DNA of 53,484 nt from Paenibacillus sediminis (GTDB lineage Bacteria; Bacillota; Bacilli; Paenibacillales; Paenibacillaceae), in assembly GCF_017873765.1 (NCBI RefSeq), contig NZ_JAGGKP010000017.1, positions 1 to 53,484 of the forward strand. The letters run 5' to 3'. Positions 44,083 to 52,251 of this stretch are shown here, piece by piece. How positions within the stretch are numbered: the stretch's first letter is position 1; the number at the start of each line of letters is the position of its first letter. The notes beneath the pieces are model-generated. The model saw only the letters and a list, made by a program, of their open reading frames with translations. It made no database searches and was not told the DNA's origin. A program made the position numbers and the translations under genes.

Positions 44083-45732
44083 ATGATGATATTCAATGAA
44101 AAGGAGTTTGTTATTTCAGAGCCACTACAACATCTAGTAGCGCGTATATATAAGCTCTATCGTGAGAAGCAGCCAGTCGGGGCCTCACTTTGCGGCTCTG
44201 TCCAATGGGATAGAGCAGAAGACCTCTCGGATCAAGGTCTGGCCGATTATGCAGAAGCTTTGAAATCGTTAGCTACAGATGTTTCAGTGTTTAAGTCCAA
44301 GGCAATTGGATTGACAGACCGAGTGGTGGCGGAGGAAATTGGTCGCTTTGTAGAGGAGAAGTTATACCAAGCTTCTGTACAACGTCTATACTATACGAGC
44401 TTTATGCCATACTTTCAGCTCATTGCAGCTTCTCTGCTACCGTTTTCACTTAACCCCCCTCTCCCAGAAGCAACTGACGAACGGCTTTCCGAACGCCTCC
44501 ACGCTGCACAAGGCTGGTTGGACTTGGCCGCTAGACGTCAGGAGTTGGGATTCATTGTTGCTTCGTCTGACGAGGTATCCGCCGCACAGAACTTGGCTAC
44601 GGCGATTGTAGAATTTATTAGGCTCAGGGGGACTATATCGAGCCGGATTGCTGGTCAGGTCGATCAATTATGTTCAAAGCTCCATCGGTGGACTGTTGGA
44701 CTAGAGGGAGCTATTTTACCGAAGCGTGGGTTGCGTCCAGAACATCTAGAGCATTTATTATCCAATTGCTTTGGAACTGGTCAGTCAATGTCCTGGTGGG
44801 CTAATACTTTAACTGAACGTATGTTTGTAGATTTAGATAACTTTGCCCACATAGAAAAGGAAGCAGGGACATTTCAGACACTTAGCCAGCTTACAGATTG
44901 GGATTTTGTTTCCGAATGGGGAATGGAACTGGATGATCACCTAGAAACTAATGTAGTAAATAATGATCCATCAAGTGTTCTAAATTGGCTTCACTCCGTG
45001 TATCGGCATTTGAGATCTAAAGCAATGGGGACATATGTTCATACCACAGCACCAACTGCTCGTATTGAAGTAGGGAACCGTCTTCTTTCCTTTCTCGCTA
45101 CGGAAGTACTGTATTTGCCGTTATCCGAGAGCGGACAAGAGGCACGCATGCTAGTTTCGCCAATGATTGTATATCGCAACACGCCAATGAATTGTCGCTT
45201 CCGTCTCCATACTGCATTGGCAATCGCTCATGAACTTTGTCCAGGACACCATGAGCATGTGTGGCGTAGAACCTATGGAGTAATGGGGCCATACCTCGAC
45301 TGCTTACAAAGTAGCGTTGGACTGGAGGGATGGGCAGTATTTGCAGAGGGCATCATGGCAGATTTATCTCCTAAGGGGGCTCTGGAGATGCATTATTCGC
45401 GGATACGCCGACTTATGCCATCTGCAATCGCGTTGACGTTAATGGAAAAAGGTCGGGATGTTGCCAACATTTTATTACAGGATATTGCTAGTCATTACCC
45501 AAGCATTGTCAAGGAAGGGATGCGCTATGGTGGTGGACTTGGATGGGCATCACTACCATATGCAGTGGGATTGGTTGAGACAGAGCGAGCATTGGAGCAA
45601 ATGAATTCTGCTTACCCGAAGGGGGAGTCTGTCCCTGCAATTACGGAACGTTATTTATCCCAAGGTCCTATGACTCCTTGTCTGATCGCTCGCCTGGCTA
45701 CACAAGCAGGACCACGAGAGGAGAGAAAATGA
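44083..45732 (+). CDS. DUF885-type metallopeptidase-like protein
   Basis: A 549-residue soluble protein. It has the DUF885 signature: AHELCPGHHEHVWRR at about residue 380, matching HExxPGHHxQ with the zinc ligands, and EGWAVFAEGIMAD at about 415, corresponding to EGWALYAE. No signal peptide is seen, so it acts in the cytoplasm. DUF885 proteins are predicted M3-like or carboxypeptidase-like metallohydrolases. Within this cluster it is the only peptidase and is the candidate for removing the leader or trimming the product. ATG 44083 follows GGTGGAG; its stop overlaps the kinase start (ATGA). The longer upstream frame runs into the MATE gene. Confidence 0.8.
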   Translation: MMIFNEKEFVISEPLQHLVARIYKLYREKQPVGASLCGSVQWDRAEDLSDQGLADYAEALKSLATDVSVFKSKAIGLTDRVVAEEIGRFVEEKLYQASVQRLYYTSFMPYFQLIAASLLPFSLNPPLPEATDERLSERLHAAQGWLDLAARRQELGFIVASSDEVSAAQNLATAIVEFIRLRGTISSRIAGQVDQLCSKLHRWTVGLEGAILPKRGLRPEHLEHLLSNCFGTGQSMSWWANTLTERMFVDLDNFAHIEKEAGTFQTLSQLTDWDFVSEWGMELDDHLETNVVNNDPSSVLNWLHSVYRHLRSKAMGTYVHTTAPTARIEVGNRLLSFLATEVLYLPLSESGQEARMLVSPMIVYRNTPMNCRFRLHTALAIAHELCPGHHEHVWRRTYGVMGPYLDCLQSSVGLEGWAVFAEGIMADLSPKGALEMHYSRIRRLMPSAIALTLMEKGRDVANILLQDIASHYPSIVKEGMRYGGGLGWASLPYAVGLVETERALEQMNSAYPKGESVPAITERYLSQGPMTPCLIARLATQAGPREERK

Positions 45733-46760
45733 TGGACTTCACAGCGACATTAGTGAGAAACATTGAACAAAAGGCAATGATTTCCGACCGCTATGTTAAT
45801 CCAAAGCTGCTGATGGAGCCGCCACAGGGGTGCCCTTCCTTGTTGTTTAAAGCTAAGGATGTCGTGACAGGCAAATCGGTTGTAATGAAGTTTCTCAATC
45901 CAGGTGTAGAAGATCCATACTGGCGAGCGGCTTTTGAGCGAGAGGAGCAACTACTGAGTGAACTAAAAGGGAAGTCCTACGTGGTGGAACTTTTAGAGAA
46001 GAACTGTACCTTACAGTTAGATTTAGCAAGTTCCGGCGACACAGAAACGCCAGTAAGTCTTCGCTTTTTACCACTGGAGAGAGGGGTAAAAGATCTCAGT
46101 GAATATATAAAATCACTTGATAGGGAGCCTTTGCACACTTTACAACTCTTTCGGGAACTATGTAGGGCGGTAGAGGAACTACACAAGCAAGGAATTAGCC
46201 ATAGGGATCTGAAGCCGAGCAACTGTGTCTTGTTCCAGGATGGGAGCTTAAAGCTGATCGACTTTGCTCTTTCTTATCGAGAAGGGAATTCGGTTCTGTC
46301 ACAGGGCGAAAGGTATACTCGATGGTATTCTATTTTCATTCCTAATCATCTATATGGAGCCCCTGAGTTGTACTGTGGCTTTGCTTTTACACCTGCCCAG
46401 TTTCCTGTGGCGGATTTTTTTCAACTTGGGGCGATCCTTTTTGAAATGTGGACTGGGTTGCAACTCATGAAATTTTTGTATCAAAGGGACTTTATGCTAG
46501 ATATCGGACATCTGTTCTGTTATATCCAAGATGAGCGCAGGAGGGATAATTATAGAAATGCTATCCAAGTCATAAAAAAGAAATACCCTTTGCCTAACGT
46601 GATCGAGTTAACAACTGGACCTTGGAGGCAAGTGGCAGAGACAATCAATGAGGTGTACCAAGCCATGGCAGAGTTGGATTACGATAAACGTTGCACCGAT
46701 TTTGATTGGGTACAAAATCAACTGGGTAAGGCGATCGACCAGCTCATGGTCGAGCAGTGA
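45729..46760 (+). CDS. Serine/threonine-protein-kinase-like protein
   Basis: A 343-residue kinase-fold protein without a membrane segment. The ATP lysine is in SVVMKFLN at about residue 53, the catalytic loop HRDLKPSN is intact at about 156-163, and the metal-binding segment reads LIDFALS (DFA in place of DFG) at about 177. An APE-like GAPEL is at about 212. The aspartates are kept, so it is probably active. It might phosphorylate the precursor, an enzyme of the cluster, or the product as self-protection. ATG 45729 overlaps the peptidase stop by four bases and has GAGGAGAG upstream. No lyase or cyclase domain is fused, unlike class III lanthipeptide enzymes. Confidence 0.85.
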   Translation: MMDFTATLVRNIEQKAMISDRYVNPKLLMEPPQGCPSLLFKAKDVVTGKSVVMKFLNPGVEDPYWRAAFEREEQLLSELKGKSYVVELLEKNCTLQLDLASSGDTETPVSLRFLPLERGVKDLSEYIKSLDREPLHTLQLFRELCRAVEELHKQGISHRDLKPSNCVLFQDGSLKLIDFALSYREGNSVLSQGERYTRWYSIFIPNHLYGAPELYCGFAFTPAQFPVADFFQLGAILFEMWTGLQLMKFLYQRDFMLDIGHLFCYIQDERRRDNYRNAIQVIKKKYPLPNVIELTTGPWRQVAETINEVYQAMAELDYDKRCTDFDWVQNQLGKAIDQLMVEQ

Positions 46761-46855
46761 TGTGACAAAATGAGCGCTATATGCGAGGTTCACCCTATTG
46801 CGGACTTCCTCGCTACTCTAAATGGAGTAAATGGACTGCGATTTTTTATGGAGAG

Positions 46856-46926
46856 GCGGGCATGATGAGCTGGTTAGCAACGCGAAGAACTTGTGCTTCA
46901 CGGCTTTCGCGAGTACTCATGCCCGC
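46856..46926 (+). promoter_or_regulatory. Large stem-loop before the second peptide ORF
   Basis: GCGGGCATGA (46856-46865) pairs perfectly with TCATGCCCGC (46917-46926), enclosing a region with further short inverted repeats (CGCGAAG and CTTCACG, then CGCG). It ends ten bases before the small ORF start at 46936, so it could regulate translation of that ORF. Confidence 0.45.
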
Positions 46927-46935
46927 AGAGGCTCC

Positions 46936-47067
46936 ATGTCAAATCGCCCTGTTAGTCTAGAAAACGTAACTTTAACCACGTGGTATAGCGAAGAACCATT
47001 ATTACCAACTTCTCAGCTCTGCAAAAGAAAAAAACATATGATAGCAGAAACAGAGGAGGTGCAATGA
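46936..47067 (+). CDS. Small peptide ORF coupled to the second SagB-like pair, 43 residues
   Basis: A 43-residue ORF starting MSNRPVSLENVTLTTWYSEE and ending AETEEVQ. AGAGG lies five bases before ATG 46936. Its stop overlaps the next start by ATGA, and that gene's ribosome site GAGGAGG lies inside it, which is typical of translational coupling. The first half shares a faint pattern with the 47-residue precursor (LENV, then acidic and Leu/Pro residues), so it could be a second or decayed precursor, or a coupling leader. It has one Cys and a basic RKKH stretch. Low-to-moderate confidence. Confidence 0.4.
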   Translation: MSNRPVSLENVTLTTWYSEEPLLPTSQLCKRKKHMIAETEEVQ

Positions 47068-48068
47068 TGCCACCTTGGTCTTGGAAAGAACTCACAGTGA
47101 TGAGCCCTGTGGTTGAAGGAGATGGAGGGATTATATTGTCGAATCCCATAGCAGGTCAACGGGTAGAAGTTGAAGTAAACGCCCTCTTGGATCTGCTGGC
47201 CATGCAGGCATCAGGAGTGGAGAAAGCTCTACAATTACAGGAGTACCTCATTGAGCGGGGATTTCTTACTGAAGAGAACCAGTTAGAACTGCTTAGTGAC
47301 ATAGAGCACTGGAAAAAACGTGGTTGGGATCAGGTACTTGACTATTATTTGTGGTCCCACGTGCAACCGGCTAGACAAGTAAATATGCCATGTTGCAATT
47401 CTGATCCCGTAACAGATATCAATATCAAGCGTCTGACAGCCCCAATTGATCTGCCAGAAGACCTGCTTCTTGGGGAAGTTATTTTACAAAGGCGTACCAT
47501 TCGGCGTTACGCAGAGAAAATAATCGCAGAATGGCAATTCAGCAGCCTGTTGTGGTATGGGCTATGTCGCCTCCGAAATTCTATAAATTCGGAAAGACAC
47601 CACTCATTCGTGGCTTACGTTGCTGTTTACGCAGTAAAAGAGGTTGAGCCTGGGCTTTATCGATACTACCCGGACTCTCATGGGCTTGAGCCACTGGCGC
47701 TTGGCATGTTGCGCGAGCAAGTCTCCCGCATACTATTCGGTCAGAGTGCTCCACTTACCGCTGCTTGTACCATTTTCCTTGCAGTTGACTTGAATGATTA
47801 CGCACATTGTCATCCTGGAGAAGGATCGCTTCGAGGTCTATTCATAAAAGCAGGGCGCTTTGGGCATGAGTTACTGATTGCGGCAGGTGCTTTAGGGCTT
47901 GGCGGGTTGCCAGCACCAGCTCTACGGGAGCGAGAGGCAGAGCAGATGCTAACACTACAGAAGGCGCGAGAAAGGATCCTGTATACACTCACAATAGGTG
48001 AATCTCAGAGGAGGCACGAAGATGGCTATTCAAATGCATGCGAGTGTTCGCGTCCGACCGACTCGTGA
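47064..48068 (+). CDS. SagB-like flavin oxidoreductase, type B (copy 2)
   Basis: A 334-residue nitroreductase-fold protein, related to the type B protein at 39760. Shared features: LGEVILQRRTIRRYAEK (the arginine motif) at about residues 137-150, VEPGLYRYYPD, LTAACTIFLAV, and the C-terminal ERILYTLT. Like copy 1 it lacks the PSxGxRHPxE loop of type A. Its own start follows GAGGAGGTG. It overlaps the next type A gene by 47 bp, so the pair is co-translated. Here B precedes A, the reverse of the first pair. The last 20 residues beyond LYTLTIGES look extra and overlap the next gene. Confidence 0.83.
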   Translation: MMPPWSWKELTVMSPVVEGDGGIILSNPIAGQRVEVEVNALLDLLAMQASGVEKALQLQEYLIERGFLTEENQLELLSDIEHWKKRGWDQVLDYYLWSHVQPARQVNMPCCNSDPVTDINIKRLTAPIDLPEDLLLGEVILQRRTIRRYAEKIIAEWQFSSLLWYGLCRLRNSINSERHHSFVAYVAVYAVKEVEPGLYRYYPDSHGLEPLALGMLREQVSRILFGQSAPLTAACTIFLAVDLNDYAHCHPGEGSLRGLFIKAGRFGHELLIAAGALGLGGLPAPALREREAEQMLTLQKARERILYTLTIGESQRRHEDGYSNACECSRPTDS

Positions 48069-49113
48069 TTCTGCGGGTCAACAGCGATGGATTGTTGATC
48101 ACCTCGGCAATAGGCAACGGTTCTCCCTACCGGTTATTGCCGTCATGCTCCTTCTTGTATGTGCCGAGCCAATAGATGAGATGGCGGCATTGGAACGGAC
48201 AGGTGCCCGAGTGACGATTCCTATAAAGGTACTAAAGCAACTTCTTGACAATCTCAAGCAAAAGGAACTACTAATTCTGACTACAGACTCAAGGCATCGG
48301 AATGACCTGGAACATATGGCCAGCTTCGCGAGACATGGTTGGCAGGCGGCTTGGGATTATTTGCTATTGACCTATAATTACCCGTTTGTCGATTATGCTG
48401 AGAATGGTCGTATTATTGATTCTAAGCGAATGGAGGAATACGGAAAAATTGAACCAGACAACTCCCGTTTCAAGAAATCTCCTAGTCCTCTCAAAAGAAT
48501 TAGCCTGCCAGTAATAGAGGCTAGTTTAATGTCAATGAGTGTTGGGTCTGCCTATAAGCCTCTTCACCACACTGATTGGGGGATACAGGAGCTATGCAAT
48601 TTATGCGCAGTAGCCTTCGGTCTGACAGGTATCATTAACCAAAATCAATCATCTCACACTTCTGAGCCTCTTTACTTGCGAACCAGCCCGTCCATGGGGG
48701 CACGGCATCCGGTAGAAGCCTATGTAATTGTGCAGGCTGTCCAGGGCCTAGATCAAGGTTGTTACCATGTTTGCGTGGGTGATCACCAATTGGATTATAT
48801 ATCCAGTGAACGAGTTGGTTCTGAATTCTTATCTACGTTGATTCCGGAGTTGACTGAGCAATGGAATAAGCCACCACGTGCCATTCTGCTTCTCACAGCC
48901 GTATTTGAGCGAAGTATGTACCGATATCGTGAACCTCACATATTCCGCACCGTTCATATCGATGTGGGGCATTTATGTGCTTCCGTGGAGTTGATCGCCC
49001 GTAGCTATGGTATGGTTTTGGAAATATTCCCATTTAATCAAGTTTTGGCAGCAGAACGACTAGGTGCCGAATTGCTAACTGAAGGGGGGATGGTAGCAGT
49101 GGCGCTTTGGTGA
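48022..49113 (+). CDS. SagB-like flavin oxidoreductase, type A (copy 2)
   Basis: A 363-residue protein clearly homologous to the type A protein at 38638. Both have YNYPFVDYA-(T/E)-(D/N)-GR, MEEY, RTSPSxGARHPxEAY-like (LRTSPSMGARHPVEAY) at about residue 220, and FERSMYRYREPHIFRTVHID followed by GHLC. The N-terminal 80 residues again look winged-helix-like. As in copy 1 the RRSxR motif is absent. ATG 48022 is set by GAGGAGG at six bases; a GTG at 47998 is less likely. It is the last gene of the cluster; about 200 bp of A/T-rich sequence and a strong hairpin separate it from the convergent tRNA synthetase. Confidence 0.83.
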   Translation: MAIQMHASVRVRPTRDSAGQQRWIVDHLGNRQRFSLPVIAVMLLLVCAEPIDEMAALERTGARVTIPIKVLKQLLDNLKQKELLILTTDSRHRNDLEHMASFARHGWQAAWDYLLLTYNYPFVDYAENGRIIDSKRMEEYGKIEPDNSRFKKSPSPLKRISLPVIEASLMSMSVGSAYKPLHHTDWGIQELCNLCAVAFGLTGIINQNQSSHTSEPLYLRTSPSMGARHPVEAYVIVQAVQGLDQGCYHVCVGDHQLDYISSERVGSEFLSTLIPELTEQWNKPPRAILLLTAVFERSMYRYREPHIFRTVHIDVGHLCASVELIARSYGMVLEIFPFNQVLAAERLGAELLTEGGMVAVALW

Positions 49114-49314
49114 AATCCGTCATTTTGACCTTTTTGAATATATATTAATTAAATTTCTGTATGGTTAGCTATTGTCGAAAAAGTTGATGAGTAGTTTAAT
49201 AAGTAATTAACCGTTGGAGATAATGAGTTGAGGATGTTGTACAGTTTGTTGCAAGTTTTGGCATAATTTGCGACAAGCATATCTTTTATTAGCGGCTCTA
49301 ATATGTTTTATGCT

Positions 49315-49354
49315 AAAAGTAAAATGACCGATCTCGATCGGTCATTTTACTTTT
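49315..49354. terminator. Bidirectional terminator between peptide cluster and gltX
   Basis: AAAAGTAAAATGACCGAT and ATCGGTCATTTTACTTTT pair perfectly (18 bp) around CTCG. It serves the leftward gltX gene and probably also ends the rightward cluster. Confidence 0.9.
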
Positions 49355-49361
49355 AAAACTC

Positions 49362-51020
49362 TTATGACAACAGCAGTCTCTGCATTCGTTCAAGCACCCT
49401 TTTTTCGCCCATTACTTTCATAATATCAAACAAATCAGGTGTATTGCTTCTGTTAGTTAGAGCGACCCTAATTACCATCGCTACATCACCAACATGGCCT
49501 TTGTAACTGCTAGGGCAGGCTTTATATTGCTTCATGTCCTTAGCAAAACCGAGTTCTTGAGCAAGTTCTTTAATTTTATGAAACCAAGCCTCTTTTTCAT
49601 TATCAAAACTATATGTTTTGCTGAAACCTAGTACAATGTCTTTTGCAACATCAAAACTTATATTTGTAGGTAACTTATAGCCTTTCAATACATCCCTTTC
49701 AAACAATTCGTCATAGTAAAAAGCAATCATTGGCTTCACATCTGACCACTTGGAATAATCTTTTCTTGGCTTCTCAATTGTTCTACCTATATTTAGAATA
49801 TTAACAGTATAGTTTTTATTCTTTTCAATTAAAGTATATAACTCAGAATCAAATTCCTTTGACCAGGTGTATAAATGGTCAAATATTTGTTGACTCGTTA
49901 ACCTAGAGATAACATCCTTGCTTATGTCGTTGAGTTTATTCATGTCTAATAAAGCACCACTAGTATTCATTTTATCAGTGTAGATGATAAAGTCTCTATA
50001 TGATTTACGAGGGTTAGCTATTCGCCATTCTTCAAAGTCAGAATTGATTAGATTCATGAAGTATTCCCCTATAGCTATGCCTGGGTATCCTTGTTCTTTG
50101 TAATACTCAGCAGTACTATCAAGATCCTTACGTTTACTGAGTTTTCGTTTTGAAACCCCGTCTTGCTTCATTATAGGAGCAATATGTCCATACTCCGGCC
50201 TTCTAAAACCTAAGGTTACAAACAACTGAATATGGATTGGTACCGAGGAAAGCCATTCATCGCCTCTAATGACATGGGTTGTACCCATCAAATAATCGTC
50301 TATAACATGAGCAAAATGATATGTTGGTAGACCATCCGTTTTCATAATAACAATATCTTGGTCATTTTCGGGTAACTCTATCGGCCCCTTCACTAAGTCA
50401 TAATACTGTATTCTCGTATCAGATGATCCAAAAGATTTAAGTCTAATAACAAACGGTCTACCATGTAAAATCTCTTCTTTGGTTTTCTGAAAAGGAAAAT
50501 CTCGATGAATAGCCCATTGACCATAATAACCTGTTGTTACTTTTAAGTTTTGTTGTTTTATTCTTGTCCTTCGTAAATCCTCAGCATTACAGAAACAAGG
50601 ATATGCTAATCCTTTTCGCACTAAATCCTTAATAAATACCTTATAGATCTGTATTCGTGAGCTTTGTCTGTAGGGGCCGTATTCTCCCTTTTCATCATTT
50701 GATAGGGTAGGTCCTTCATCAACATGAATCCCGAAGTATAGCAAAGAATTGATAATATTCTCGATGCTGCCTTTAACTTCGCGTTTTTTATCTGTGTCTT
50801 CGATACGTAGATAAAAGATTCCATTACTTTGGTGTGCTAATCTCTCCGATATTAAAGTTGCGTAAAGCCCACCAATATTTAATGAACCCGTTGGGCTTGG
50901 TGCAAAACGCGTCACCATAGTTGATGGAGATAAATTTCTTGGCTTATATAGAGAAAAAATATCAGCAGGCAACAGCTCAACATCCGGAAATAATAGTTCT
51001 GCGATGCTCTCATTTGACAT
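49362..51020 (-). CDS. gltX: Glutamyl-tRNA synthetase, clostridial long type, probable second copy
   Basis: A 552-residue class I aminoacyl-tRNA synthetase. The N-terminal region (AELLFPDVELLPADIFSLY, then TMVTRFAPSPTG) and the length follow the clostridial GltX type, not the roughly 485-residue Bacillus type, so it is likely an acquired second copy. The HIGH motif reads SLNIGGLYA, with Asn where GluRS normally has His, confirmed by the AAT codon. The KMSKR loop is RKLSKRKD. ATG 51020 follows AGGAGG at eight bases; the ATG at 51026 is too close. It has no T-box leader upstream. It lies convergent to the peptide cluster, so it may be a resistance copy, supply charged tRNA, or be unrelated. Confidence 0.88.
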   Translation of the reverse strand: MSNESIAELLFPDVELLPADIFSLYKPRNLSPSTMVTRFAPSPTGSLNIGGLYATLISERLAHQSNGIFYLRIEDTDKKREVKGSIENIINSLLYFGIHVDEGPTLSNDEKGEYGPYRQSSRIQIYKVFIKDLVRKGLAYPCFCNAEDLRRTRIKQQNLKVTTGYYGQWAIHRDFPFQKTKEEILHGRPFVIRLKSFGSSDTRIQYYDLVKGPIELPENDQDIVIMKTDGLPTYHFAHVIDDYLMGTTHVIRGDEWLSSVPIHIQLFVTLGFRRPEYGHIAPIMKQDGVSKRKLSKRKDLDSTAEYYKEQGYPGIAIGEYFMNLINSDFEEWRIANPRKSYRDFIIYTDKMNTSGALLDMNKLNDISKDVISRLTSQQIFDHLYTWSKEFDSELYTLIEKNKNYTVNILNIGRTIEKPRKDYSKWSDVKPMIAFYYDELFERDVLKGYKLPTNISFDVAKDIVLGFSKTYSFDNEKEAWFHKIKELAQELGFAKDMKQYKACPSSYKGHVGDVAMVIRVALTNRSNTPDLFDIMKVMGEKRVLERMQRLLLS

Positions 51021-51026
51021 AATCAT

Positions 51027-51729
51027 ATCCTCCTAAGCAATGAGGTTGTTAATCTCTGCATGCATAATAAGTGGTTTTCAACCGATTTATATCGTAAAGT
51101 TGAGGCAAGATATCAGTCCATATACAGAGAGTTTTTTTGTTCTAGCAAATTTTAAAGTAGACCACTCCAAGTTCTTTGTTTAATGCTCTATGGCTATATC
51201 CTTATGCTCCCAATGTAATTTCACCCAGCATCGGCTTTCTAAGATTCAAAGAAATTGATTAATTTCCTTTGCTTCGTCTTACAATATATGGATATACGTT
51301 AATTCAATATAACCAAGTTGTCAAGAGCCTATTCAGACTTTGAATTTTACAACAATGATGCACGCTATTGTAACTATATTATTTTAAATTTTATAAATTA
51401 CGAGGTTTCCGCTCGGATACCTCATAAAATCGGATTTAGGAGTATTCTTCTGTATCTTTACAGTGTACGAGAGCAAGTGGTTGAATCCATAATTGAGGAA
51501 GATCTTTCAAGAGGCATCGTATAGATTTCGAACTAAACGAAGTGCAAAAGGAGTGCTAGTCCGAATCCGAAAAGCCATTGCAATCGAAAAGGGAAATGGG
51601 TGTCGACGTCAAATCAAATGCTACTTCGATATCATCAATTAAGAGAAGTTAGTCAAACTCGTAAGGTGGGGGGATATCTCCGTTATTAGCAAACAATTAT
51701 CATAACTATTTCAATATGCTTTGGGATAG
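51027..51729. other. A/T-rich gap without a supported gene
   Basis: A 68-codon frame from TTG 51318 to 51524 has no ribosome site and an unnatural composition at its start; its end (REQVVESIIEEDLSRGIV) could be a remnant. No T-box, tRNA or clear terminator is visible. The gltX promoter presumably lies in the first 250 bp. Confidence 0.4.
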
Positions 51730-51960
51730 ACATGGCATGGCAGTAAACTAAGAGAACTCACGCGGTATGAAGTTGATTTTTTAGTTGACTGCATATCCAA
51801 AGAGGCATATGAACTCACTTCAAAATATTCAAAAGCATTAAACAATACACAATTATTAGAAGAATTTAAACAAAGAGGATGGATTAATGGTTATAAGATC
51901 GATGAGGATAATACATCCATGTATCGAACTGCAGGAAGAATAAAAATCCCAGAAAGTTAA
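51730..51960 (+). pseudogene. 76-codon open fragment without a start
   Basis: Following an in-frame TAG at 51727 there are 76 sense codons to TAA 51960. They read like real protein (LRELTRYEVDFLVDCISKEA, then LLEEFKQRGWINGYKIDEDN) but contain no start codon until near the end. This looks like the 3' piece of a gene that has lost its 5' part. I do not recognise the family. Confidence 0.4.
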
Positions 51961-52027
51961 AGAAATTAATCGAGCTTAATAAGCACGATTTAACTCCTGG
52001 TGTAATAAAAAATTAGGGGGAATAACA

Positions 52028-52049
52028 GATCAGAGTCTAACATCTGATC
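52028..52049 (+). repeat. Small inverted repeat
   Basis: GATCAGA and TCTGATC are perfect arms around an eight-base loop. No T-run follows, so a terminator is unlikely. The rest of 51961-52251 shows a second hairpin, AAAGGGCTG to CAGCCTTT (52126-52158), and a sequence CTAACGAGCAG that resembles one downstream of the next gene. Confidence 0.4.
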
Positions 52050-52251
52050 ACCAATTATTAACTGAATGTAAGATTGTTTTTCGGGATCATCTTCACCGTC
52101 TGCTATGGCACGACACGATAGTTCAACACTGAAAGGGCTGTCGCTAGGCAGCCTTTAAGTTAAGCTAACGAGCAGTAAAGCGGAACATTACTTCATAGTT
52201 CTCGTCATAGTATTAGTTCTCTAAAATATGCTAAGAAAGGAATAAAATATT

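Noticed and set aside
46831..47067. Longer 78-codon version of the second peptide ORF
   Set aside because: The upstream start lacks a ribosome site, and the first 35 codons lie within the large stem-loop. The internal ATG at 46936 fits better.
38393..49113. Classification as a classical azole (TOMM, microcin B17 or streptolysin S) cluster
   Set aside because: No YcaO gene could be found in any frame, and the precursor lacks Cys and Thr.
35491..51020. CRISPR-associated Tn7-like transposon
   Set aside because: No cas genes, no TniQ/TnsC and no repeat-spacer array are visible; tnsB is broken.
51027..51300. Possible T-box leader for gltX
   Set aside because: The conserved antiterminator sequence (AGGGTGGNACCGCG on the gltX strand) is not present, and no terminator hairpin lies before the start.
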